Shown here one piece after another: positions 36,883-45,070 of a DNA stretch of 64,000 nt. Below the pieces are notes generated by a model. It was not told where the DNA came from and did no database searches. It worked only from the letters and a program-made list of their open reading frames with translations. The stretch covers positions 3,782,001 through 3,846,000 of the forward strand of contig NZ_CP119757.1 of assembly GCF_029320955.1 (NCBI RefSeq). The letters are read 5' to 3'. The position numbers and the translations under genes are program-made. The stretch comes from Flavobacterium sp. YJ01 (GTDB taxonomy: Bacteria > Bacteroidota > Bacteroidia > Flavobacteriales > Flavobacteriaceae). Each line of letters starts with the position of its first letter. Within the stretch, counting starts at the first letter, position 1.

Positions 36883-37398
36883 TTAGATTTTCTTCATTTG
36901 TTCTTTCATCATCGTGATTTGCTCTTTCAGCATACCTTGTTTATCTAACTTTTTAGCTTCGTTTAATAAATTCGTCGCTTCTAGTTTTCTTCTGCGTGAC
37001 ATTGCAACACCAGCAAGGTTTAATTTAGCTACAGCCAAATCCATATCCATTGATAGTCCAAGTTCGATTGCTTTTTTGAAATGTTTCTCCGCTTGGTTAA
37101 TATTAGTTTGAGATAACATAATACCTTGAAGGTAATTTAAGTATCCTTGTTGTTTTCTAACTAAAGCACCTTCTGGATTTTTGATATATGATAACCATTT
37201 ATTAGCGCCTTCAAAGTCTTGTTTTCTTAATTTAAGGAAAGCTAAAAGGATAAATTCGTTTTTAAAATAAAGAAAAATTGGAATTGCAGTCAATAAGATA
37301 AGGAATATGCCATTCCCGATATTACTTTCTGTAAATTGCCAAATGCCCGCTACCACTAGAAGTCCGGCCAAAATAAGTTTAATATTTTTGTGAAACAT
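36883..37398 (-). CDS. Membrane protein with tetratricopeptide repeats
   Basis: A 171-residue protein. Two N-terminal hydrophobic segments (IKLILAGLLVVAGIWQF and GIFLILLTAIPIFLYF) resemble a DUF2892-like hairpin. They are followed by TPR-like helices (AEKHFKKAIELGLSMD, AVAKLNLAGVAMSRRRKLEA, LLNEAKKLDKQGMLKEQ). It is probably an inner-membrane-anchored scaffold; partners are unknown. It is transcribed divergently from rpmH. Confidence 0.82.
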   Translation of the reverse strand: MFHKNIKLILAGLLVVAGIWQFTESNIGNGIFLILLTAIPIFLYFKNEFILLAFLKLRKQDFEGANKWLSYIKNPEGALVRKQQGYLNYLQGIMLSQTNINQAEKHFKKAIELGLSMDMDLAVAKLNLAGVAMSRRRKLEATNLLNEAKKLDKQGMLKEQITMMKEQMKKI

Positions 37399-37462
37399 AA
37401 TTAATGTAAATTTGTGATTGCAAAGATAGTAAAAGGAATTAAAAATATTTTTATAAAAGTGC

Positions 37463-37492
37463 TTGCCAGAAAAAAAAGTCTTTGTATATTTG
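37463..37492 (+). promoter_or_regulatory. Promoter of rpmH
   Basis: TTG at 37463-37465, a 19-bp spacer and TATATTTG at 37485-37492. The 76-bp leader to the ATG is normal. Confidence 0.72.
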
Positions 37493-37567
37493 CACTCGGT
37501 TTTTGAATAACGATATCCAAAGCCAAAATAAAGAGTTAATAGATACCATTTTTAAAGATACAAAGCA

Positions 37568-37729
37568 ATGAGCAAAAGAACATTTCAACCATCGAAAAGA
37601 AAAAGAAGAAATAAGCACGGATTTATGGACAGAATGGCTTCTGCGAATGGAAGAAAAGTTCTAGCGCGTAGAAGAGCAAAAGGAAGACATAAATTAACTG
37701 TTTCTAGCGAGCCTAGACACAAAAAATAA
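37568..37729 (+). CDS. rpmH: 50S ribosomal protein L34
   Basis: A 53-residue very basic ribosomal protein, [20 protein letters not shown] then [20 protein letters not shown] and [13 protein letters not shown]. It matches the L34 signature (KRTFQPS.RKR...HGFR/M.RM). The gene is easily missed because of its size. It is not adjacent to rnpA/dnaA here as it is in many phyla; it has its own promoter and terminator and is followed by carB. Confidence 0.97.
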
Positions 37730-37748
37730 TGTTTGTATAAACATACAT

Positions 37749-37783
37749 AAGGCGATTACTTTTTTAGTATCGCCTTTTTTTAT
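37749..37783 (+). terminator. Terminator of rpmH
   Basis: Stem aaggcgattact / agtatcgcctt with one bulge, then a T-tract. Confidence 0.85.
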
Positions 37784-37874
37784 ACCTTGTCGGTAAAAAT
37801 TTTCTCAACTTTCTAGTTTTTAGTACACTAGAAAAGTTTTTTAAAATCTTAAATAACTACACAATACATACAAA

Positions 37875-40730
37875 ATGCCTAAAGACACATCAATAAAATC
37901 AGTTTTAATTATAGGTTCAGGACCTATTGTTATTGGTCAAGCTTGCGAATTCGATTATGCAGGGTCTCAATCTGCTCGTTCGATTCGTGAAGAAGGAATT
38001 GAGGTTATCTTGATTAACTCAAATCCAGCGACAATTATGACAGACCCATCGATGGCGGATCATATTTATTTGAAACCTTTAACTACAAAATCGATTATTG
38101 AAATTCTTAAGGAACATCCACAAATTGATGCAGTTTTACCAACAATGGGAGGACAGACTGCTTTGAACTTGTGTTTGGAAGCTGAAGAAAAAGGAATCTG
38201 GCAAGATTTCGGGGTAAGATTAATCGGTGTTGATGTTAATGCAATTAATATTACTGAAGATAGAGAGCAATTTAAACAGCTTTTAGAAAGAATAAATGTT
38301 CCAACTGCACCTGCAAAAACGGCTACTTCTTACTTAGAAGGAAAAGAAATTGCACAAGAATTTGGTTTCCCGCTTGTAATTCGTCCTTCGTTTACACTAG
38401 GAGGAACTGGAGCAGCGGTTGTTTATAAAAAAGAAGATTTTGATGAGCTTTTAACGCGCGGACTTGAAGCTTCTCCAATTCACGAAGTTTTGATTGACAA
38501 AGCTTTGATGGGATGGAAAGAATACGAGTTAGAGCTTTTAAGAGATAAAAATGACAACGTTGTAATTATCTGTTCTATCGAAAATATGGATCCAATGGGA
38601 ATCCACACTGGAGATTCGATTACAGTTGCGCCAGCGATGACATTATCTGATACAACTTTCCAAAAATTACGTGACTATGCTATCTTAATGATGAGAAGTA
38701 TCGGAAATTTTGCTGGAGGATGTAACGTGCAATTCGCAGTTTCGCCAGACGAAAAAGAAGATATCGTAGCTATCGAGATTAACCCTCGTGTATCTCGTTC
38801 TTCTGCTTTAGCATCAAAAGCAACGGGTTATCCAATTGCTAAAATCGCTTCGAAATTAGCATTAGGATACAACTTAGATGAATTACAAAATCAAATTACA
38901 AAATCTACTTCGGCTCTTTTCGAACCGACTTTAGATTACGTAATCGTAAAAATACCACGTTGGAACTTCGATAAATTTGAAGGTTCAGACAGAACTTTAG
39001 GTCTTCAGATGAAATCTGTAGGTGAGGTTATGGGAATCGGACGTTCTTTCCAAGAAGCGCTTCACAAAGCAACTCAATCTTTAGAGATTAAGAGAAACGG
39101 TTTAGGTGCTGATGGAAAAGGATATAAAGATTACGAGCAAATCATTGAGAAATTAACTTATGCAAGCTGGGATCGTGTTTTTGTAATCTACGATGCAATT
39201 GCAATGGGAATTCCGTTGAGTACAATTCACGAAATTACAAGAATCGATATGTGGTTCTTAAAACAATACGAAGAGCTTTATACTTTAGAAAAAGAAATCT
39301 CAAATTACAAAGTTTCTGATCTTCCTAAAGAATTATTGCTTGAGGCAAAACAAAAAGGTTTTGCAGATAGACAATTAGCGCACATGATGAGTTGTTTAGA
39401 AAGTGAAGTTCACGCTTTACGTATGGACATGAACATCAACCGTGTATTCAAATTAGTAGATACTTGTGCGGCTGAGTTTAAAGCTAAAACACCTTATTAC
39501 TACTCAACTTTTGAGGCAGAAATCGAAAAAACAAACGGAGAGCGTTATGTAGATAACGAAAGTATCCTTACTGATAGAAAGAAAGTGATCGTTTTAGGTT
39601 CTGGACCAAACAGAATCGGACAAGGAATCGAATTTGATTATTCTTGTGTACACGGAGTTTTAGCTGCTAAAGAATGCGGTTACGAAACAATCATGATTAA
39701 CTGTAATCCTGAAACGGTTTCTACAGACTTTGATACGGCTGATAAATTATACTTTGAGCCAGTTTTCTGGGAGCATATTTATGACATCATTCAACATGAA
39801 AAACCAGAAGGTGTAATCGTTCAGTTAGGAGGACAAACAGCTCTTAAATTAGCGGATAAGCTTTCTAAATATGGAGTAAAAATTATCGGAACTAGTTTTG
39901 ATGCACTTGACTTAGCAGAAGACAGAGGAAGATTCTCAGACTTATTGACGGAATTAAACATTCCTTTCCCAAGATTCGGAATCGCTGAAACGGCTGATGA
40001 AGCTTCAAAATTAGCTGATACTTTAGATTTTCCACTTTTAATTCGTCCTTCTTATGTATTAGGAGGTCAGGGAATGAAAATTGTAATCAACAAAAAAGAG
40101 CTTGAAGAGCACGTTATCGATTTATTGAAAGCAATTCCAGGAAACAAATTATTACTAGATCACTATTTAGCCGGAGCAATCGAAGCTGAAGCTGATGCAA
40201 TCTGTGATGCTGATGGAAATGTTTACATCATCGGAATTATGGAGCACATCGAGCCTTGTGGAGTTCACTCTGGAGATAGTAATGCAACATTGCCTCCTTT
40301 CAACTTAGGAGAATTTGTAATGCAGCAAATTAAAGATCATACGCTTAAAATTGCAAGAGCTTTAAAAACGGTTGGTTTAATCAACATTCAGTTTGCAATT
40401 AAAGATGATACGGTTTACATCATTGAGGCAAACCCAAGAGCGTCAAGAACGGTTCCGTTTATTGCAAAAGCTTATGGGGAGCCTTATGTAAACTACGCTA
40501 CAAAAGTAATGTTAGGCCACAATAAAGTAACTGATTTTGATTTCAACCCACAATTAAACGGTTATGCAATCAAACAACCAGTTTTCTCTTTCAGCAAATT
40601 CCCGAACGTAAACAAAGCGTTAGGACCAGAAATGAAATCAACAGGAGAAAGTATCTTGTTTATTGATGATTTAAAAGATGATCAATTCTACGAATTGTAC
40701 TCTAGAAGAAAAATGTATTTGAGTAAATAA
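37875..40730 (+). CDS. carB: Carbamoyl-phosphate synthase large subunit lacking the allosteric domain
   Basis: The ammonia-using synthetase half of carbamoyl-phosphate synthase, for pyrimidines and arginine. It has two ATP-grasp halves. The N-terminal half includes LIIGSGPIVIGQACEFDYAG, IRPSFTLGGTGAAVV and NPRVSRSSALASKATGYP. The C-terminal half includes VLGSGPNRIGQGIEFDYSC, IRPSYVLGGQGMKIV and NPRASRTVPFIAKAYGEP. The protein has only 951 residues and stops at FYELYSRRKMYLSK, shortly after the second ATP-grasp domain, so the C-terminal MGS-like allosteric domain (about 130 residues) found in E. coli is absent. Regulation by UMP and ornithine through that domain is therefore not expected. carA is not adjacent in this window. 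Confidence 0.96.
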   Translation: MPKDTSIKSVLIIGSGPIVIGQACEFDYAGSQSARSIREEGIEVILINSNPATIMTDPSMADHIYLKPLTTKSIIEILKEHPQIDAVLPTMGGQTALNLCLEAEEKGIWQDFGVRLIGVDVNAINITEDREQFKQLLERINVPTAPAKTATSYLEGKEIAQEFGFPLVIRPSFTLGGTGAAVVYKKEDFDELLTRGLEASPIHEVLIDKALMGWKEYELELLRDKNDNVVIICSIENMDPMGIHTGDSITVAPAMTLSDTTFQKLRDYAILMMRSIGNFAGGCNVQFAVSPDEKEDIVAIEINPRVSRSSALASKATGYPIAKIASKLALGYNLDELQNQITKSTSALFEPTLDYVIVKIPRWNFDKFEGSDRTLGLQMKSVGEVMGIGRSFQEALHKATQSLEIKRNGLGADGKGYKDYEQIIEKLTYASWDRVFVIYDAIAMGIPLSTIHEITRIDMWFLKQYEELYTLEKEISNYKVSDLPKELLLEAKQKGFADRQLAHMMSCLESEVHALRMDMNINRVFKLVDTCAAEFKAKTPYYYSTFEAEIEKTNGERYVDNESILTDRKKVIVLGSGPNRIGQGIEFDYSCVHGVLAAKECGYETIMINCNPETVSTDFDTADKLYFEPVFWEHIYDIIQHEKPEGVIVQLGGQTALKLADKLSKYGVKIIGTSFDALDLAEDRGRFSDLLTELNIPFPRFGIAETADEASKLADTLDFPLLIRPSYVLGGQGMKIVINKKELEEHVIDLLKAIPGNKLLLDHYLAGAIEAEADAICDADGNVYIIGIMEHIEPCGVHSGDSNATLPPFNLGEFVMQQIKDHTLKIARALKTVGLINIQFAIKDDTVYIIEANPRASRTVPFIAKAYGEPYVNYATKVMLGHNKVTDFDFNPQLNGYAIKQPVFSFSKFPNVNKALGPEMKSTGESILFIDDLKDDQFYELYSRRKMYLSK

Positions 40731-40751
40731 TCTCAGATTCTATTATAAAAG

Positions 40752-40785
40752 AAAGGCTCCAATGTAAATTGGAGCTTTTTTGTTT
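40752..40785 (+). terminator. Terminator of carB
   Basis: Stem aaaggctccaat / attggagctttt with T-tract. Confidence 0.85.
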
Positions 40786-40799
40786 TTATGTGTTAATTG

Positions 40800-41080
40800 A
40801 AATTCATCCCAATTATCTGTAGAGGTGCACCGCAGTGCGTCTACGTCCAATATTCATTTCTGTTGCACATAAGACGCACTGCAGTGCGTCTCTACAAATA
40901 TGCTGTGCGTGATTTTTTTGATCGAAATGGTATAAATAAATTGTTTTTTTTGTTTATGTTGATTTTAAAATTCATTCCAATTTTCTGTAGAGGCGCACTG
41001 CAGTGCGTCTACGTCCAATATTCATTTCTGTTGCGCATAAGACGCACTGCGGTGCGTCTCTACAGATATGCTGTGTGTAA
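40800..41080. repeat. Tandem pair of 113-nt palindromic repeats
   Basis: Two copies, 40800-40912 and 40968-41080, 168 bp apart and about 90% identical. Each has two palindromic arms (core gcactgcagtgcgtct and agacgcactgcagtgcgtct) separated by tacgtccaatattcatttct. The ends tgtagag / ctctaca close a larger hairpin. Much of the 617-bp gap between carB and the DUF4252 operon is this repeat. An apparent 105-codon open frame over it is an artefact of the repeat. Confidence 0.8.
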
Positions 41081-41230
41081 TGATATTTTAAAAAAAAGTG
41101 AATTAATTTTTTGAACTTTTTTTTTTTTATAAACTTTATAAAGCAAATAAATTACGAAAATCCAAAAGGCAATGTTTATAATCTGCCATATTAAGAAGTT
41201 TATATTGAAGTCGTAAAATGTTTTTTCCAT
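41060..41230 (-). CDS. Possible small single-pass membrane protein
   Basis: A 56-codon open frame starting ATG at 41230: MEKTFYDFNINFLIWQIINI, then AFWIFVIYLLYKVYKKKK. It shows one strong transmembrane helix followed by a lysine-rich stop-transfer, a plausible small membrane protein. The last about 14 codons run into repeat copy 2, and a 12-A run lies in the coding frame, so the true C-terminus may be shorter or altered by the repeat. No homologue is recognised; moderate to low confidence. Confidence 0.35.
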   Translation of the reverse strand: MEKTFYDFNINFLIWQIINIAFWIFVIYLLYKVYKKKKVQKINSLFFKISLHTAYL

Positions 41231-41295
41231 AGCTCTTGCATTTTAATAATTTACGGTTTTAAAAATACAAAAAATCTTACAAATTATATTGGGGT

Positions 41296-41328
41296 AAAAA
41301 AAAACTCCAAAATTATTGGAGCTTTTAA
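41296..41328 (-). terminator. Terminator of the sigma/DUF4252 operon
   Basis: On the minus strand aagctccaataattttggagtt forms a stem (stem arms about 8 bp) followed by a T-tract. Confidence 0.8.
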
Positions 41329-41346
41329 ATTATAAAAAGTAAGATA

Positions 41347-41886
41347 TTATTTTTTAAGCAATTCTTGTAAAGGTTTCAATTGCTCCATATCAATTTTTGA
41401 TTTTTGTAAAACTGACATTAAAGTCATAATATTATTCGGATTCATATCTTCGCCTAAAACTCTAACTACAGCAAAACCGTTTTCTTTTCTGTTTGCAAAA
41501 ATGACAAACTCTTTTATATTATCGTCACTTCCAACATAGCTTACAGAAGCACCATCTTTGCCAGAACCAAACTTCATTAATTCCTGATATTTCGGATCTT
41601 TTAAAATGGCTTTTACTTTGGTTCTTTCTGTTTCAAACTGCGCTTGATTACTTTTATCTGCTTTAAAAGCGATAATATTCATTTTATCAAACGAATTTAA
41701 TGCTTCGTTTTGTTCCGCAGATAATTTTGCTTTGTCAACATTCAGGATGTTTGGAGAAACATCCAAAGCAATAAAGTCTTTTTTCTCCGAATTCTCAACA
41801 AAATATTTTTGCAGTGTTGGTTCAGAATTACAGCTTCCTAAAGTTAGTAAAGCTATAAGTGCTAAGGTGAAAATTTTTGCTTTCAT
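41347..41886 (-). CDS. DUF4252 domain lipoprotein (second of pair)
   Basis: A 179-residue lipoprotein: MKAKIFTLALIALLTLGSCN with lipobox LGSC. The mature part is of the DUF4252 family (FIALDVSPNILNV, MNIIAFKADKSNQAQFETER, YVGSDDNIKEFVIFANRKEN, GFAVVRVLGEDMNPNNIMTL). Its start codon immediately follows the stop of the upstream DUF4252 gene (0 bp), so the two are translationally coupled. It probably acts as an envelope component of a response controlled by the ECF sigma factor upstream. Function unknown. Confidence 0.88.
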   Translation of the reverse strand: MKAKIFTLALIALLTLGSCNSEPTLQKYFVENSEKKDFIALDVSPNILNVDKAKLSAEQNEALNSFDKMNIIAFKADKSNQAQFETERTKVKAILKDPKYQELMKFGSGKDGASVSYVGSDDNIKEFVIFANRKENGFAVVRVLGEDMNPNNIMTLMSVLQKSKIDMEQLKPLQELLKK

Positions 41887-42414
41887 TTATTTTTTGCCTT
41901 TAGAAGCTTTCTTTAGGTCTGGACCTCCAGGAAGATTCATTTTATCTGTTAAAACTGAAATTTCATTCAAATCAAAATTACCAGTTAAAGATAGTAAAAC
42001 CGTCTCGTCGTTTTTAGCGCCATCTACAAACATTAATAACTCTTTAATTTGTGTGTCGCTTGCGCCAGATTTAACCATTATTTTGACATTTTTACCGCTG
42101 TCATTTACTCTCATTAATTCTTCAAGACCAGCTGTTTTAATGTATTTGTCTGCAGAAGCTTTCATGTCGGCTTCGATCTTAGGATTTTTTGTGGTAAAGA
42201 CTTTTAAGTAATCTAATTTTTTAATCAGATTGATATATTGCTGTGTTTCTTTGTCCTGATTATCAGCTTTTACTTTGCTCATTAAATCGAACATTTTTTT
42301 ATTTACAATTACAGACGTTACATCGTCTAGACCGTCAAATTTGTCAAAAGCACCTTGTGCATAAAAAACATTTGTAACGAATGCGAATACTAAAGTTATG
42401 ATGAAATTTTTCAT
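41887..42414 (-). CDS. DUF4252 domain exported protein (first of pair)
   Basis: A 175-residue exported protein, signal peptide MKNFIITLVFAFVTNVFYAQ, no lipobox. The DUF4252 core matches its neighbour: DVTSVIVNKKMFDLMSKV, KKLDYLKVFTTKNPKIEADM, GKNVKIMVKSGASDTQIKEL, DETVLLSLTGNFDLNEISVL. It lies 18 bp downstream of the anti-sigma-like gene. Pairing of one soluble/secreted and one lipid-anchored DUF4252 protein suggests a two-component envelope complex. Confidence 0.88.
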   Translation of the reverse strand: MKNFIITLVFAFVTNVFYAQGAFDKFDGLDDVTSVIVNKKMFDLMSKVKADNQDKETQQYINLIKKLDYLKVFTTKNPKIEADMKASADKYIKTAGLEELMRVNDSGKNVKIMVKSGASDTQIKELLMFVDGAKNDETVLLSLTGNFDLNEISVLTDKMNLPGGPDLKKASKGKK

Positions 42415-42432
42415 GATTGTTTTATTTTTTAA

Positions 42433-42894
42433 TTACTGTTTAAAGACTTTGTTTTTTGATTGTTCATATTCTTTAATGTACTGTACACTTTCAATACCTA
42501 CATTAACATTGTTTGATAATAATGCTAAAGCTTTTTGAGTTGCTTTTAGCGCTTCTTCGGGATCTTGGTAGGTTCCTAATTCTGTTTGCGAAGCTACTGC
42601 AGTAGTATCTTTTTGTTCGCTCACAAAAAAGTAAGTTCCAATTCCGAGCAAAACAACAGCTGAAGCTGCAATCGATAACCACGCTACGTTGCGTTTTTTA
42701 GATTGTAGTGGAATCTCATACGTCGACTTCTGTTCTTTTGCCTGAGAGAAATAGCCAAACATTGGTTTGTATTGCTCCAAATGCTGCGCAACATTTGGCG
42801 AAGAAAAGTATTCTTTTAATTGATTTTCTTCAGCAATAGAAGTTTCTCCCTGAAAGTATTTTTCTAATATATCTTCTATTTTATTTGGTTCCAT
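42433..42894 (-). CDS. Putative anti-sigma factor (single-pass membrane protein)
   Basis: A 153-residue protein. The N-terminal soluble part begins MEPNKIEDILEKYFQGETSI and AEENQLKEYFSSPNVAQHLE, a compact acidic helical domain of the kind that sequesters ECF sigma factors. It is followed by one transmembrane segment (about residues 70-90, LSIAASAVVLLGIGTYFFV) and an external C-terminal region. The start overlaps the end of the sigma gene by 14 bp (42881-42894), typical of sigma/anti-sigma pairs. No zinc-binding ZAS motif (HxxxCxxC) is present. Confidence 0.8.
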   Translation of the reverse strand: MEPNKIEDILEKYFQGETSIAEENQLKEYFSSPNVAQHLEQYKPMFGYFSQAKEQKSTYEIPLQSKKRNVAWLSIAASAVVLLGIGTYFFVSEQKDTTAVASQTELGTYQDPEEALKATQKALALLSNNVNVGIESVQYIKEYEQSKNKVFKQ

Positions 42895-43390
42895 AAAGGT
42901 GTGTATTTGTCATTGATTCTCTAATTTTTTTTCTCGCTCTCGAAAGTGCAACTCGTATTGCCGTTTCATTCATATTGACAATTTTTGCAATTTCCTCAAA
43001 TTCATATTGTTCTACATCTCGAAGCTGAATTAATAACTGCATTTGTTCAGGCAGTTCGTTTATTATTTTTTCAACCCATTCTAAACTATTTTCATCTTCA
43101 AGCTTTTTGTCTAATTGAGGCTCACGGTCTGTAAAATTGTTATGAACGATTTGAAGATTACTGGCTCTTTTAGATTTTAACTGATCTAAACAATAGTTTT
43201 TGGTCATCGTCATGGCGAGTGCTTCAACACTATTGTAACTTTCCAGATTATCCTTTTTATTCCATAATTTGACCATTACTTCCTGAGTGGCATCTTCGGC
43301 CTCTTCAGTACTTGTAAGCAATCTTTTTGCCAGACGAAAAACTTTGTCTTTAAAAGGATTTATTAATTCTATAAATACAACTTGGTTCAT
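42881..43390 (-). CDS. RNA polymerase ECF sigma factor (sigma-70 family)
   Basis: A 169-residue ECF sigma factor: region 2 (FKDKVFRLAKRLLTSTEEAE, DATQEVMVKLWNKKDNLESY) and region 4 (ELPEQMQLLIQLRDVEQYEF, EEIAKIVNMNETAIRVALSR, ARKKIRE) with a helix-turn-helix. It heads a four-gene operon with an anti-sigma and two DUF4252 genes. The operon is probably autoregulated and responds to an envelope signal; the target promoter is not identified. Confidence 0.93.
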   Translation of the reverse strand: MNQVVFIELINPFKDKVFRLAKRLLTSTEEAEDATQEVMVKLWNKKDNLESYNSVEALAMTMTKNYCLDQLKSKRASNLQIVHNNFTDREPQLDKKLEDENSLEWVEKIINELPEQMQLLIQLRDVEQYEFEEIAKIVNMNETAIRVALSRARKKIRESMTNTHLYGTK

Positions 43391-43555
43391 TAATCTGATG
43401 GTTAATCGTTAGCTTATATATTCAAGACGAGGCACAATTAGATTTGTTACAACAAAAAAATATTTTTTTTATATGTAAAAAAAATACTGCTTTTGTGACC
43501 AAGCTAATACTAAAGATGCTACTTTTACAGTATACTACTAAGATACTTAAATGAT

Positions 43556-45001
43556 ATGAAAACAATTTTAAAGAGTGCTCTTTTTCTTTTTTTAGTCGCT
43601 TTTTCTTTGCAGTCATGTGAGGATAATGACGATGTAGCCGCTCCAGCAGATGTACAGATTAATAGTTTTATCTGGAAAGGACTAAACGAAGTTTATTTAT
43701 GGCAGGCAGATGTTCCAAATTTAGCAGACAATCGTTTTGCAACTGAAAATGACTTTAATAATTTCTTAAAAGGTTATGCAAAACCAGAAGATTTATTTGA
43801 AGATTTATTGAATAAACCAGAAAGTAAATATCCAAACGGAGATGCAATTGACCGTTTTAGCTGGATTGTTGACGATTATACTGTTTTGGAACAAGAATTA
43901 AGCGGAATCTCAAAAAACAATGGAGTAGATTTCAGATTAAGCCGAGTGGCTTCAGGATCAAATGATTTGGTTGGTTATGTTCGATATATTATTCCAAATT
44001 CAGATGCTTCAACTAAAGCAATCAAACGTGGTGATTTGTTTACGAGCATTAACGGAACCAAACTTACTGTTTCTAATTATCAAGAGTTAATAGGTAAAGA
44101 TACTTACACATTAAATTTAGCTGATTACAACGGAAGCGCTTTTGTTTTGAATGGAAAATCAGTTGCTTTAACAAAAACTGTTTTAGAAGAAAACCCAATT
44201 TTCATTAATAAAGTAATTACTTCTGGAAGTCATAAAATTGGTTATTTAATGTATAATGGTTTCTATTCTGAATATGACGATAGATTGAATCAAGCTTTTG
44301 GTACATTGAAAGGGCAAGGAGTTACAGATTTTATTTTAGATCTTCGTTATAATGGAGGAGGATCTATTGCAACATCTGCGAAATTGGCTAGTATGATTAC
44401 GGGACAATTCGATACGCAGATTTTTTCTAAAATGACATTCAACAGCAAACAAATGCAAGGTCTTAGTACAGCTGATTTGGAAGATTTAAACGTTAGATTC
44501 GTTAAAAATTTAAACAGCTTGAATATGACAACTGTTTACGTTATTACAACGGCAAGTACAGCTTCTGCAAGTGAATTAATCATCAACGGATTAAAACCGT
44601 ACATTAATGTTGTTCAAATCGGAGAGACTACAGTTGGAAAAAATGTTGGATCTTTTACTGTTTATGATTCAGAAACTTTGACAACTAAAAAAGGAATCAA
44701 TCCAAATCATAAATATGCGATGCAGCCTTTGGTTCTTAAAATTACAAACTCTGTTAATTTTGGAGATTACACGCAAGGTTTAGTTCCGACTTACCAACAA
44801 TATGAATCGGTTCTTAATTATGGTGTTTTAGGAGAAACTACAGAGCCGTTGCTTAGTAATGCAATTTCTAAAATTACTGGAAATGCAGCTAAGAAAATCC
44901 AAACAGATTCAGAGCCTTTACGTCCTTATGTAACAGATTCTAAAATCTTAAACGGATTAAGACACGGTATGTATCTTAAAACTGCTCCAAAAGTATTCTA
45001 A
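43556..45001 (+). CDS. S41 family (C-terminal processing) peptidase lipoprotein
   Basis: A 481-residue lipoprotein: lipobox LQSC in MKTILKSALFLFLVAFSLQSC. It has a PDZ-like substrate-recognition region (about 140-210: SDASTKAIKRGDLFTSINGT) and the S41 catalytic core (ILDLRYNGGGSIATSAKLAS; then TASTASASELIINGLKPY with the serine of the SASE motif). Cell-envelope processing of protein C-termini is likely. It is divergent from the sigma operon, separated by 165 bp. It ends at a bidirectional terminator. Confidence 0.9.
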   Translation: MKTILKSALFLFLVAFSLQSCEDNDDVAAPADVQINSFIWKGLNEVYLWQADVPNLADNRFATENDFNNFLKGYAKPEDLFEDLLNKPESKYPNGDAIDRFSWIVDDYTVLEQELSGISKNNGVDFRLSRVASGSNDLVGYVRYIIPNSDASTKAIKRGDLFTSINGTKLTVSNYQELIGKDTYTLNLADYNGSAFVLNGKSVALTKTVLEENPIFINKVITSGSHKIGYLMYNGFYSEYDDRLNQAFGTLKGQGVTDFILDLRYNGGGSIATSAKLASMITGQFDTQIFSKMTFNSKQMQGLSTADLEDLNVRFVKNLNSLNMTTVYVITTASTASASELIINGLKPYINVVQIGETTVGKNVGSFTVYDSETLTTKKGINPNHKYAMQPLVLKITNSVNFGDYTQGLVPTYQQYESVLNYGVLGETTEPLLSNAISKITGNAAKKIQTDSEPLRPYVTDSKILNGLRHGMYLKTAPKVF

Positions 45002-45015
45002 GAAAATTTAGATAT

Positions 45016-45049
45016 AAAAAAAGGCTTTCAGAAATGAAAGCCTTTTTTA
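45016..45049. terminator. Bidirectional hairpin terminator
   Basis: Stem aaaaaaggctttc / gaaagcctttttt around a 6-nt loop, between the convergent S41 peptidase and DUF5074 genes. Confidence 0.87.
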
Positions 45050-45070
45050 TTCCAAAAAAATAAATTAATT

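Noticed and set aside
40797..41114. A 105-codon plus-strand ORF between carB and the DUF4252 operon
   Set aside because: It lies entirely over the tandem palindromic repeat, its sequence repeats itself (RGA.QCVYVQYSFLL twice) and it has no plausible start context.
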